DNA from: Aquanectria penicillioides
Lineage: Eukaryota; Ascomycota; Sordariomycetes; Hypocreales; Nectriaceae
Reading direction: 5' to 3'
DNA: 64,000 nucleotides
NCBI GenBank assembly: GCA_003415625.1
Contig: PYIU01000002.1
Location: forward strand, 7,316,001-7,380,000
Each line of letters begins with the position of its first letter. Positions within the stretch are counted from its first letter, which is position 1. Position numbers and translations under genes: made by a program. Under the pieces are notes generated by a model, which did no database searches, was not told the origin of the DNA, and was given only the letters and a program-made list of their open reading frames with translations. Shown here in pieces: positions 1 through 10,846 of this stretch.

Positions 1-1209
1 GGTTGTGTGGTCTGTCGATACTCTGCTGAGTTGCAAGGCCTGTGATTTTAAGATTATGTTGGTTTGTCGATTCTTTCTTGGAGTTGTTGAAGCTCCGGTA
101 AGATTGCCCACTAAATGAAGCTATATATGGTTGAATCTTAAGTGGGAAATGTGCTGATATCCTGATGTTTTTAGTTCTATTTTGGAGCAATTTATGTTAT
201 GAGTATGCTGTATACTTGAAAAGAAATTCCAAGCTGAATGTCTATTTTCTATACTGGAAATATGTTAGCTAGCGCTTTTTTGGGCTTGATTGCGGCTGGC
301 GTTTTCGTAGCACTGGATGGCAATAATGGACTGGCCGGATGGCGCTGGTAAGTGAATTCGGTCTACAACTACCCAGCGGGTAGTCCGCATCTAACTTACA
401 GTTATAGGCTATTTATCCTTTAGGGCGAATGTTCTCTTGCAGTCGTTTTGCTGGCACTTTACTTGCTGCCCGATAGTCCGCTTTAGATACGTTGGCTTAC
501 TATCGAATAATGAGAATTGGCTTATAATTGGATCTGTATCGATACTACAAACTGACGTGAAGAGCCGATGTCGGTATGGACCGGCTTGCGCGAGGCTGTG
601 GTTGATTGGCGCACTTGGGCGTTCTGTCGCATGGCCAACCTGCACTTGTCTACTAATGGGTTTAAGAACTTTTTACCCACCGTGGTCAATACATTTAGCT
701 TCAACACCACTGTCACACTCGCCCTAACATGCCCACCTTATATCTTCTCCGGTATCGTGACCGTGCTAGTGTCATGGAGCTCTGGACGATACAATGAACG
801 AACGTGGCACATTACTCGGTCTAAGATTGTCACAATGATTGGCTTTATACAGACTGTCGCTACTCTTAATGTTCTAGCTCGTTATATTGGCATTGTCATC
901 TTTGTCGGTGCGACCTACAGTGTGAATAACCTGATCCTCGGGTGAGCATCAAGCGTGCTGGGAGAGACAAAGGAGAAGCGAGCCGTTGCAATTGCTCTCG
1001 CAAACACGTTTGGCAACGCAGCTTCGGTCTATACCCCATACCTATGGCTAGATTCAGACGCTCCTCGGTTCCTGAGAGCCATGGTGGCTAGCATCGGATT
1101 CTCAATTGGAGTTATCGTTTGTGCCTTGTCCATGAAATGGTCGCTGAAGCGAATGAATCGCAAAATGAGAGAGGAGAACCTGGAGACCGAGAACTTCTTC
1201 GTGTACTGA
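1..1209 (+). pseudogene. MFS carrier relic (allantoate permease/Dal5-like)
   Basis: The plus strand reads through a degraded anion:cation symporter-type MFS protein, already in progress at the window edge. Recognisable pieces in order are CRFFLGVVEAP (about 64-110), LASAFLGLIAAGVF then GLAGWRW before a GTAAGT donor (about 262-349), LPDSPL (about 467), a long open stretch from GLREAVVDWRTW to NNLILG (568-942), and a last block from VLGETKEKRAVAIALANTFG to a stop at 1209. In-frame stops interrupt it near 220, 235, 417, 484, 508, 511 and 942. All can be explained by one C-to-T or G-to-A change (CGA to TGA, CAA/CAG to TAA/TAG, TGG to TGA). The N-terminus lies outside the window. It is most likely non-functional; the family call is good, the substrate unknown. 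Confidence 0.75.
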
Positions 1210-2651
1210 ATAGCGTCGACAATCACCGTTGACAAATTGCACTTGAATCTTCAGATGAAACGGGAAAATGTATATAGTCAGTTCAAAACAGTATACGCAA
1301 TGTTTACTCTGAGGTACAAAGCCAAGGAAAGTGAGAGACAGGTTGGTAGAAATATTTACCCTCGATTATGTCCCGACATGCATATGATAACAACGGACAA
1401 GCATGGTTTGTAGGGTCTTCGTCTGAATGAATACTCCGGTGATCATCTCAAGCAAATATCCTAGGCTGAAAAAGGCTGGGCTAGGATTGTGGGAGAGTCA
1501 CGCAGCATGGGAGCTAAATGTGTGGGTTGGATTAATTTCCCGAAACCTTGATCCGTGCTTGCTTGCTGGGCGCTAGAATAACGAGCTACGGGAAAAACAA
1601 ACTAAAGAGGAACATCATTGGAAAGGTGAAAATCATATTAGATAGTGAATGGTAGAGAATCGAAACAATAGTTCATATCCTCATTTATTTATCTGCTTTG
1701 ACACCTGATACGGAAAATCGGAGGTAACCCTCAACTGCTACACCAATAGGTCTACCTGTGCCACGGTTATGAGTAACACAGGCTTTAATTGGGCCTATAA
1801 GTGCTGATGGGAGTCAAGTTTCCATTTGGGGCTCACGGATGGCCATCTTCCAATTCCTGCAATGACCTGGTGCAGCTGGCCAACATTAATTCCATCGTAT
1901 CCGAGTTCTATTGGTGATGGGACCCGTCGGCGTTTTGATGGTGGTGCCGCCTAGTTAGCCCAAACCGAGCTGTCACCATGGAACCACCACTGTGCATGGC
2001 TTCGTTTGATATTTCCATTAGATCAAATCAAATTTGTCTCTCATTTTCCCTGTGCATCTATCTAAGATCTTACGGGCCTAATTATGAGCGATGAATGTGG
2101 TAGCGATGTATACCCGTCTCATGGTCGACGAAGGACAACATCCAAGGCATCTAGGTATTGTATCGAGGTCTGCCTATTGAACCCACAATATCGGATAGCC
2201 TGGATGCATCTTGGGCCTAAACTGTTCAAACTCTTTCGTAGCTCAATGTTTTGTCCCTTCCCATCAATTCTTCCTAGGGGGGGGAAGAGGCTATTGCCAT
2301 AGAAGCAGCGCTAAGACATGAGTCATCTGTGGTTTTTACACTGCAGTGTGATAGTACCGGCGTCTTTCTTTAGTCAGTTTGTTACCAAGACCCCAAATCC
2401 AACACATTAATTTTGATTATTGCAAAAGAAATTTCACATCCCATCAAAGATGTCACTCGCACTATTCTCACTCATTTTGCCAAGATGATGTCAAGGATGA
2501 CCTGTCTTGATTTTTCAAATGTCTTCTTTATTAAATAACGATGATGAAATCTTATAAAATAATAAGAAAACTACAGAATCCGCGCGATTTCACAGTATAG
2601 AGCTGTCCCTCAGCTAGATGGAGTAGACCACATCCCGAATCATCCTGATTA
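1210..2651. other. Intergenic, no gene recognised
   Basis: Only short unrelated reading frames are present, none with a family motif or a convincing splice pattern. A 72-codon frame at 2084-2302 has no recognisable content. No RNA gene seen. Confidence 0.5.
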
Positions 2652-2951
2652 CTACGCCTGGCCCCGTTGCACTGAACTCGCGAGCTCAGGTTTCGGTTCC
2701 CGCTTTGTTTGCATGAAATTATTCCATCTCTCCTCCATCTCCACCATCGTTACAATGCGTGTAAGGGCAGAATGCATGAGGCCCAGTGCTATGGTAGTGG
2801 AAACGGGCTGTAGATGCCATCGAGCCGACGAGCATGCTGATTCCATATCCTTTCTGCAGAGAAGACCCAAATTGTAGTGGAGATTTAGGATGAAAAGTGG
2901 GATGGGAGACATCAACTTTCTAGGAACTCGTAGTAGTTGCGAGTATGGCAC
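2652..2951 (-). pseudogene. Possible C-terminal fragment of a fungal regulator
   Basis: A 99-codon minus-strand frame contains a stretch (MESACSSARWHLQPV and following LGLMHSALTRIVTMVEM) that resembles the alpha-helical C-terminal part of fungal Zn2Cys6 regulators. No zinc cluster and no longer frame is found next to it. It lies in a region full of relics, so a remnant is more likely than a working gene. The resemblance is an impression from reading, not a search result. Confidence 0.25.
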
Positions 2952-3187
2952 GGTTCGTGACTCTAAGCGTCATTACATCTTCATATTTGGTTTTTTTATC
3001 GTTCTCCATCTCATCCCTTGAGCCAATCAGTTTCATGTGTGCGTCTAATGTATCTAATCATAGCCTCTTAGCTCCTATGAAAAGCTCGCCGCAAACAAAG
3101 GCCGAATTTGAGACGTCTGCCTTGTCGCTCCTCTAAGCGTACACAGGTACTTAGCTCAATGGTATAAAAGAACAATATTGTATATAT

Positions 3188-4548
3188 CTACAGGCAAACA
3201 TGCAGCATTACATTCGTGCGAGCAAACTTAGGCCCGTGTGTCAGGTTTGCTACCCCGGCCTGAAGGAAAATGCTCTCCAATACATCCATAGAGTAGAGCA
3301 AGGTATCATGGTCCGTCCCGGGAACAACCGTGGTCTCGAAGTCCAACACGTCTTGGAACTCCCCATCCTGTTTCCCCATCCAGCATTGCTCCACATATGC
3401 TTGGCCCGTCTTTCCGATCATAGAATCCTCCACTCCGAAATATGTCCTGACCTTTAGTTTGGCACCAGTCCCGGCTGGTCTATCTTTCCTTTCTTTCTCG
3501 ATCAATTCTCGTACATACTTCTCATAGTCGTCACACTTGATCCATGAGGAGCCGGCACCCTTTCGAAGGCACTGACGAGCCTCGTCGTTTGCGCCGACGG
3601 TGCTCTCACCAAACATTGACTTGAAAACTTGCTCGTCTACTTGGGCCTGCAGCCCTCGAGAAATGCCGTAGTTTTCCTCTATCCTTGCTCTGTTTTTTTC
3701 AACTTGAGAATCGTCGTGGCTCCCGCTCACGCCGGAGATCATGTTTGAGGCCTTTGTTACAACAGCTCCACTAGACGCAAAAACAGGAGCAGCGTTGAGG
3801 AGGAAGAATTTTGGAATGAGATGCCAGACATTAAAGGCAGACATGGGCACATATTGCGCTAGTTGCATAGCCAAGACATGGGAGTGGGATGGATGAACCC
3901 ATGGCGCTGTAAACCAAAGCCCCTTGCTGTTAGCACGTGGAGATGGAAAGAGGATAATCAGAAAGGTCACGTACCAAGCAACGCTACAAAGGGCCTTTCT
4001 GGATGCAAAATGTTACGGTGTTCAGCTAGAGTGTTGAGCAAGAAAACCGTACCCGCACTATGCGATGCCAGCGCGACATGCTGAATGCCCAAGTGCGCCA
4101 GAAGCTGCGGCACCACTTCGAGCCAGGCGGTGATGCGATTGCTCAGTGGGACATCAGTCGATTTTCCAATCCCAGGTCTGGTCCGATTGACGCGTCAGTC
4201 GGCAAAGACAGCAAAGGCGTTTCACGCCGGCGGACGAGATAAGACGCACCGATCAACCATTAGAACCCGGACTCCTAATTTCTCTGCAACGGCATGCATG
4301 CCTACACCCAGGTAACGGGACGCGAACATGCCTTGCATGAAGAGAACCGTCGGTGGCGCCGGACCCGAACCCTGCGCGTCGGGTGCTCGACCGAGATCCG
4401 AGTAGCTGACGGTGAGGTGACCACTGTCGGAGGCAGAGGATTCCGCAGAGATTACATTGGAGATGGAGGCCTGGAAGGTCTGGTGGAACCGTGGGTGCGA
4501 GACATACTGCACGGCTTCGTCGCTGGGGACGGCTGAGCTAGCTGACAT
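3188..4548 (-). CDS. Alpha/beta-hydrolase fold protein
   Basis: Three exons (4548-4250, 4177-3975, 3906-3188) with GT-AG introns join to a 406-residue protein. It starts MSASSAVPS; after about 75 residues comes the first fold strand with TVLFMQGMFASRYL (oxyanion-hole region), then RVLMVDRPGIGKST, and the nucleophile elbow ASHSAGTVF, where Ser sits in an S-x-S-x-G version of the usual G-x-S-x-G. Near the C-terminus GTDHDTLLYSMDVL offers the catalytic His. No signal peptide or membrane segment is evident, so a cytosolic esterase or lipase-like hydrolase is likely; the substrate cannot be read. It is the only intact gene among relics in the first 8.6 kb and lies upstream of an NRPS remnant, so it may once have belonged to that cluster (inference). 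Confidence 0.8.
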
Positions 4549-5549
4549 TGTCGTTGCGCGTTGCCGTGAGACGGTGGTGACACTGGCGATGCAGGAGGGA
4601 GAGTGGATTTGCGGTGGTTTGAGTGTTGACTGTTCAGCGTTCGTGTTCAGTGTCTACAGACCACAAAGACATGGTTTTGTTTTGGTGAGGTGAGTGAGTT
4701 GCGGCACGGGTTGATGCAGAGCCCGAGCAGGGGCCGGATGGAATGCTCCACCAAGCCCCAATCTTGTCGACATGTGGCCTCGTAAGGATGCCAGGGTGAC
4801 GACTCATGGCTGGCGTAGCTCTCCGTGCTGTACTCCGTAGTCCGTAGGGCATCTAGCAATGAGCACAAGCTCGGCTGATGTGGTGGCACCACTCAAGGTG
4901 CGGATCCCAATGACGGCACTGTGGGAACGCCTGGCCAGGCTGAAGCGGCCCTGCAACTGCAAGGAGATCCTCCAGTCCTCTATCCCACGTCAACGGCTGC
5001 CTGGAGGCCCGATCCTCTGAACCCAGTGTTTTGGTTTGGTTGTCGAGCCTCTACAAGTCGAAGGTGATTCGACTAAGCTAGTACAGACGGTTGAGATGGT
5101 TCAATGTGTGGACCATTATTCGTCCGTTGAATTGAGAACAGAGTATTGACGAGTGGACTAGATTTAGTAGATGACGAACATGTAGACCAATTTGGGATTA
5201 GCCTCTTGTTTCTTATCTTTGACAAATAGATTTCACCCAGTCAATTGAGTTGATTTCCGTTTTTCGCGTGTTTGACCTGGAGCGTAGGTTATGTTATAGG
5301 GTGTTCATTGCTTCGCTCGCATTTGACCCACCTGTCAGCTTTAGGCCATGGCCACATCATTTGGGATGCTAGCAAAGTGGAGTTGATACATATTCCAGTA
5401 TGTTATAGCCTGGCAGCGTGCCTAAAACCCTGGTTGAAGGGCTTTACAAAACAACGCAGAATTAAAGAATTGAATCGGGAATACAACATAAAAAGAGTAA
5501 ATGCTACTAGAGCCGTTCAATGGGGCCTCCTGATCTCCACCGACCCTGC
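4549..5549. other. Intergenic between hydrolase and NRPS relic
   Basis: Presumed promoter and 5' leader of the hydrolase (read leftwards) and sequence beyond the 3' end of the NRPS relic. No coding family recognised; the frames present are short and overlapping. Confidence 0.5.
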
Positions 5550-7988
5550 CTAGCAAACTCCATTTGGTTCTGCTTGCAACTCCAACATCTCCGTCAATTT
5601 CTGCTCGGGCGATGGTAATAACTATCTAAACACCACACTGAGCCGATCCAGCAGCTCCTCAGCGCCGGCTTCATTCACCATTCGGGTCGACGCAATCAAT
5701 CTAACGTTGGGATACTTCGTATCTGGGCTGGACTCTATAAAAAGGTCGTTTGGCACGTGATTGCACACATAGGTAGAGCTAGGACAATAGACACCAGCGA
5801 GATTCAGTTCTGGGTCAACGTCGACGTTCTTGTGCTATACCACACTGCCATGTCGAGTTCCCGCTGGCCAGTCAGTGCACTGAGAAACATTTCATCAAGA
5901 TCCATTGTTTCGAACGGAACCGTCTTTGCGTGCTGCATTTGCAAGTAGTGGAGTAGGTCCAGTCCTGTCCACTGAGGCCGCATCAGAACCCTGACTGGAA
6001 CAATGTTGACGTAAGCTCCACAGACACGGCCGATTCCCTCCATAGGTAGGTTGCGGCCATTGACAACCTAGCTGAATACCAGGTCACGCTCTCCAGTCAA
6101 TTGAGCAAGGGCTACAGCCCAGGCGGCCTTGAATATGTTCGCAATGGTGATGTCTTCTGGCACGCCTGGCGCCGTGAATCGACGAACACAAAGAACGAGA
6201 GTCTCTGGGTTTGTCACGCTAGGTTCAATGCCTACGAGAACTTCTGAGTTCAGCTAGGTGATTGAACTAGACTTGAGCAGCTCATTCCAGGAGTGGAGGG
6301 CCTGTGGAGACCGGTGGTGGGCTCTGTGTGACAAATAGTTCGAGTAACTGCCAGTCGTCTCCAAGATTTGACCATCGTAACGCTTTTTAAAACCCCCAAA
6401 TAATGTCGACTTGGCCATTCCATCATACTGGGCATGAGGCAGGCGAAGGATCAAGGCATTAGAGCAAGTCCCTTTGTTGATTAGTGTTGCTTTGAAGGTA
6501 ACCTCTCCCAACGGGACCAGTTCTGTAGCATCTCGTTGAGCAACCGCATCAATCCGGGAACGGAGATCTTCGGATGATTCCAACTTAATGAGATCCAATT
6601 GAGAGATAAAATCTCTGAAGATCACCTGGATATTTGTGTCCTCGAATGCGACATAAACGGCTCGTAAAACCTCGTAGGTCTTGACTATCTTTTGAATGGC
6701 ATGTCTCAATTGCACCTCGTTGATTTCACTAGGAATGTTCAACACAAAATGAGTGCAGGGTTGGTCAAGACACTCCTGTTGAAATTGCGTAGTCGGAAGC
6801 CCATCGACAACATCCGAAGCACTGAACCAATGGCTGTGAAAAATCTCTGCCAAACGCTCTGCTCTTGTCGGACCTTGAAGCAAGGAACAAGATTACACTG
6901 ATCCCATATTTCGATGCCTTTTCTAAGAGTAGAAGTAAGGACAAGATCGGAGACTCTAGAATGCTCGAAGATGTTGACAACCGACATAATGATGCCTTTC
7001 CGCCGGGCAATAGAGACTGCCTTCGTGGATCCGACCGAGTCTCCGCCGAGCCGGAAGAAATCATCGTCCATGCCAATCTTTTCCCGGGACAGCCTTAGTA
7101 CTTCGGCGACAAAGTCCCCGATAGCCACCCCCATCGGGGTCGACGGGGGTTGTCTCTCAATGATTGATGTGGTGTAAGAAAACAGTTCTTCTGACGGTAG
7201 CTGTTTCGCAGTCTCAATGTCTGCAGCCTGCATGACGAACGCGGCCTAGAAAGAGTCTCCGTTACCAAAGCTACCATCCTTGGGAGTGATGATGTTTGCA
7301 ACGATTGTTTTGCCTCGCGGTAACGGGCTAAGAAGCTGATATTCGACTTCTGCAATTTCAATTCGCTGACCTCGGACCTTGACTTGGTTGTTCTTTCGAT
7401 CGACGAATCTGACTATACCATCCTCTCTGTACTGGATCAAATCACCAGACTTATGCAGCCGTTCTTCTTTGAAATTTCTCAGCTTCGAGAGCCACGAGGG
7501 ATAATCAACGAATGATGCAGCAGTCTTTTCGGGGTTGTTGATATATCCAACTCGCGACTCGGAGGGGCCCTCAATCGTCAGTTCGCCCACTGCGCCGATG
7601 GGGGCGAGCTTGTGATGATCTTGTCGGTCAACAACCCAGATATCGCACCCTAGAGCGCTTGCTAAAACACGCCGGTCATGAGGAAGGTAGTCTGTCATAA
7701 CGCAGCAGATAGTACATTCACTAGGACGATAAGTGTTGATAATGCGAGTTGTCGATGGCCAACCTGCCATGTCTCCTGGAAATAGTGCTTCACCCCCCAT
7801 CACAGCTGTCTTGATAGGCCTCGGTGCATCGCCACTCAAGATCCTCATGACGGATGGAGTAAAGTTGACAAAGTTGACCCTCGTCCGGGTCATCGCGCCG
7901 AGGAGATCATCCTTTCGTTCTCGGGAAGAAGGGATACAGACACAACCACAAGCGCAGAGTGTCAGTAAGTTCTCCTGTACTGACACAT
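5550..7988 (-). pseudogene. NRPS relic: truncated A domain, carrier domain, terminal C domain
   Basis: Read on the minus strand, the sequence starts inside an adenylation domain at DVSVQENLLTLCA, runs through HKSGDLIQYREDG and VDRKNNQVKVRGQRIE, then a carrier domain with DDFFRLGGDSVGSTKA (Ser is the phosphopantetheine site), then a condensation domain with LPHAQYDGMAKSTL (an HxxxxDG core as in terminal C domains) and NIVPVRV. At least four in-frame TAG codons (plus positions 7246, 6254, 6068, 5622), each one C-to-T step from CAG or one G-to-A step from TGG, and frameshifts near 6885 and 5830 break it. The first half of the A domain and everything before it is missing. Intact relatives are large assembly-line enzymes for peptide secondary metabolites; this copy cannot work. 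Product unknown. Confidence 0.88.
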
Positions 7989-8640
7989 CGTCCGATACTA
8001 CCGCCACAAGCCTTGCCGCCTGTCTCTTCTACTTGGGCCGCTGCAGAAAGGCGTATGAACTTGCTGCAGAGGAAGTCCAAGCTCACTTCAACAGCATCTC
8101 CGAGATCAGCTTGGGCAGCACGCTCAACTCCTGCACATACCTGCGGGCATGCATCCAAGAAGCACTGCGTCTGTCCCCTGCCGTCGGCGTGTCGCTCCCA
8201 CGCGAGACCCCTGTCGGAGGAATCACCATCAATGGCACCTAGATCCCCGAAGGAATGCCGGCGGGCTCCGGCATCTACAGCATCCAGCACAAGGTGGCCC
8301 ATTTTTCGGATCCTTTTACGTATCCGCCGGAGGGCTGGCTCCCCGGCCGCGGCGGTGCCACCGACCTGGTCAACCACGAACCAAGGCGTACGGCCCGTTC
8401 CAGATCGGCCCGCGTGGCTGCTTGGGCAAGGGAATTGCCATGCGCGAGCTGATGCTCTCGATGGTGCACATCTTCTTCAGGTTCGACTTTGAGACGGTCA
8501 CGAGCGAGGGCGCCCTCATCACCGTCGAGGGACTGGTGGCGTCTCCAGTGCCGGGTGTCACAGAGCTTCCCATTCCGGAGTTTGTGACGGCGCAGAGCGA
8601 CGGGCCGTACGTGAGGTATTGTCGCAGGGACTTAAGCTAA
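7988..8640 (+). pseudogene. Cytochrome P450 relic, C-terminal part
   Basis: The plus strand enters a fungal microsomal P450 at the I-helix threonine region (SSDTTATSLAACLFYL), passes the K-helix EALRLSP (ExxR), and reaches the haem-binding loop FQIGPRGCLGKGIAMREL with its cysteine ligand, ending at a TAA at 8638. A TAG at 8238-8240 and a frameshift near 8385 interrupt it. The N-terminal part, including the membrane anchor, is absent. The homology starts exactly where the oppositely oriented NRPS homology ends, so both genes were cut by one event. Fungal P450s of this type often tailor polyketides or peptides; a role beside the NRPS is inference. Confidence 0.85.
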
Positions 8641-9400
8641 CTACAGTATAGTCTCTATCTGTATGTAATTCGGTGCATCTTGCTTGCCTCTTGCGGGATT
8701 GAGGAGAATATGTGTTCATGTGCCAATGCGCATCATCCACAATAGCCAACCATGGACATGGACGGCAGCGTCTCCCCTTTCTAACCTCCGCAAGGAGGCT
8801 AGTCTCGCTGCATATTTATATATTCTCTTGTATGTACGATTAATGCCAGTTCTTTTCGTCCGCCCCAAGCAGCGTAAAAAGTCCCCTGCCAGTACCGAGT
8901 AACCGTACGCTAAAACACCGGTGAGTGGAGTCGGATGGAGCCGGATGGAGCCCTGACCAGCTCTGTCGGTCGTCTGGCCCGAATGTGACATGGTGTCCCG
9001 CGCCATTAATTGGTGGAAGATTCGATAGAGCTTGGTCAATTCGGTTGCTTCGGCAAGACTGCCCAGCGAGCCCTAGCTTGGCCGCCAATGCCATGGAAAG
9101 CCGTCGTCCGAAGCTGAGTTTCAGGTTGAGGCGGCTCTCAGGGCTACTGGAAGATCAAACAGAGCCAGATCAAGAGTCCCAATCAGGGCTGCTCTCCGTA
9201 ATTGGAGGAGCCTATACCTCAAAGACGGCGGTTTGGAAGGGGCAGAGAATCAGCCATATAAGATGCGCAGATGGACAGTTGACAGGGCGTTTCTCAATGC
9301 TATCTCTCGTTTCGTTACTATTCAACTTCGCTCTTTGCTCACAAGTCTATTCGGATTATTTTTTTTATTATTTTTTTTTTGCATCGCATTCTCTTCCAAA
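8641..9400. other. Intergenic; promoter of the GH12 gene
   Basis: No gene recognised. A TATA-like CCATATAAG lies at about 9252-9260, roughly 140 bp before the GH12 start, and a T-rich tract (about 9358-9380) lies just before the ATG, both common in fungal core promoters and leaders. Confidence 0.4.
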
Positions 9401-10213
9401 ATGAAGTCTCTCTCTTACTTCGTGACGGCTCTGCTGGCCACAGTCGCCTCGGCCACTCCCACTCCCACGCTCGAGAAGCGCGCTTCCACCATGTGCGGCA
9501 ACTGGGGCACTGTCTCGACCGGAGGATTCACCGTCTACCACAACAATTGGGGCGCAGGCCAGGCCACCTCTGGATCCCAGTGCACCACCTTCACTTCTTA
9601 CAAGAGCAGCTCGTTTGTGTGGTCTACCTCTTGGACCTGGGCCGGAGGTGCTGGTCAGGTCAAGTCTTACTCGAACGTCGCCCTTGAGAAGGTCAACAAG
9701 AAGCTGTCCGAGATCAGCTCCATCCCTTCCAAGTGGACCTGGAGGTACGTCAATCCCAAGGCCCATGCCATTACTACACGGCCCATAAACTAACCTTTTG
9801 TTTTATTCAGATACACCGGTTCCAACATGGTTGCTGATGTCTCGTACGATCTTTGGCTTGCCCCCAGCGTCGGCGCCAACAACAAGTATGAGATCATGAT
9901 CTGGCTGGGCTCGTACGGTGGCGCTGGTCCCATCTCCTCCACCGGCAGCACTCCCCTCGCTACTCCTACCATTGCTGGTTACAAGTGGAAGCTCTTCAAG
10001 GGCCCCAACGGCGACACCACTGTCTTCTCCTTCGTCGCTCCCAGCAACATCGGAAACTGGAACGGTGATCTCAAGCTTTTCTTCAACTACTTGACCTCCA
10101 GCCAGGGAGTCAGCACCAGCTCTGTTGTGACCAGCCTCCAGGCCGGCACCGAGCCTTTCTCTGGCACTAACGCTGTCTTCAAGACCTCCGCCTACACCAT
10201 TTCCGTTAAATAA
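9401..10213 (+). CDS. Secreted GH12 endoglucanase (xyloglucanase-type)
   Basis: Two exons (9401-9744 and 9811-10213; GTACGT donor, TTCAG acceptor) encode 248 residues, the usual GH12 size. The start MKSLSYFVTALLATVASA is a signal peptide, followed by a short pro-segment ending in the dibasic site LEKR (residues 24-27), so the mature enzyme would begin near Ala28. GH12 landmarks are the NNWG segment, the nucleophile motif YEIMIWLG and the acid/base motif GTEPFSG. Family members hydrolyse beta-1,4-glucan or xyloglucan outside the cell. The ATG at 9401 is chosen over an upstream in-frame one at 9233 because only it places the signal peptide at the N-terminus. No break is seen. Cellulose versus xyloglucan preference cannot be read. 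Confidence 0.95.
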
Positions 10214-10846
10214 GTTGCTGGCAACTTGGTGTTTTTTTTTTTATTCGCTGTTAAAATAGTTTTTCACCATGTTATTATTACTTTCATACCTTGTTTTAAG
10301 CTTGTCTTTTTATAAACTACAAGGAGGAGAGCTGGCTAGCAGTACACGGGTACCATGGTGGTGCATGCCTTCGTGCAGAGAGAATTTCGAGGGCCAACGG
10401 AAAGTTAGATCTTGAGTAAACCTTACCATCTGCGCCAACATGTTTATCCAATGCCAACGCATCAATTAAGTATTGTGAAATCTCTACCCGGAATTAGATT
10501 TTCGAAAACAAAACAAAACTGCGCGAGAGGGTTGAGATCGACAAGCACACACTATATGGGCCTGCTGCTTCTTGTTCGGCGTAAGCTACCCGGGACCGTG
10601 AATTTCCATCGTGCATTTTGTACTTTCCTTAGGTCTCATGAGTGTACGATCTTCAACGCACTATCGCCCCATCACTTTTTAGTCCATGTTCCTCTAAACA
10701 ATGATCCACAAAATAACCACACCACGTGATAGGCAGCGCTCACTGGAATCGCAGCGTCAAGCATTGATTTTGATCTACCACAGTGTCATTTCCTCCAAAT
10801 TATCCCCGAAAGCGAGCCCCGAGGGTCTCGGGATGCTCGGAACAGC
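10214..10846. other. Intergenic between GH12 gene and regulator
   Basis: 3' flank of the GH12 gene and 5' flank of the Zn2Cys6 regulator. No conserved coding sequence recognised. Confidence 0.5.

Noticed and set aside
3140..3180. Sequence GTACTTAGCTCAATGGTATAA resembling a tRNA D-arm
   Set aside because: No matching acceptor, anticodon or T arms within the expected distance.
9368..9766. 132-codon minus-strand frame opposite the GH12 gene
   Set aside because: Antisense shadow of a well-supported gene; composition (Gly/Arg/Ser) follows from the codon bias of the sense strand.
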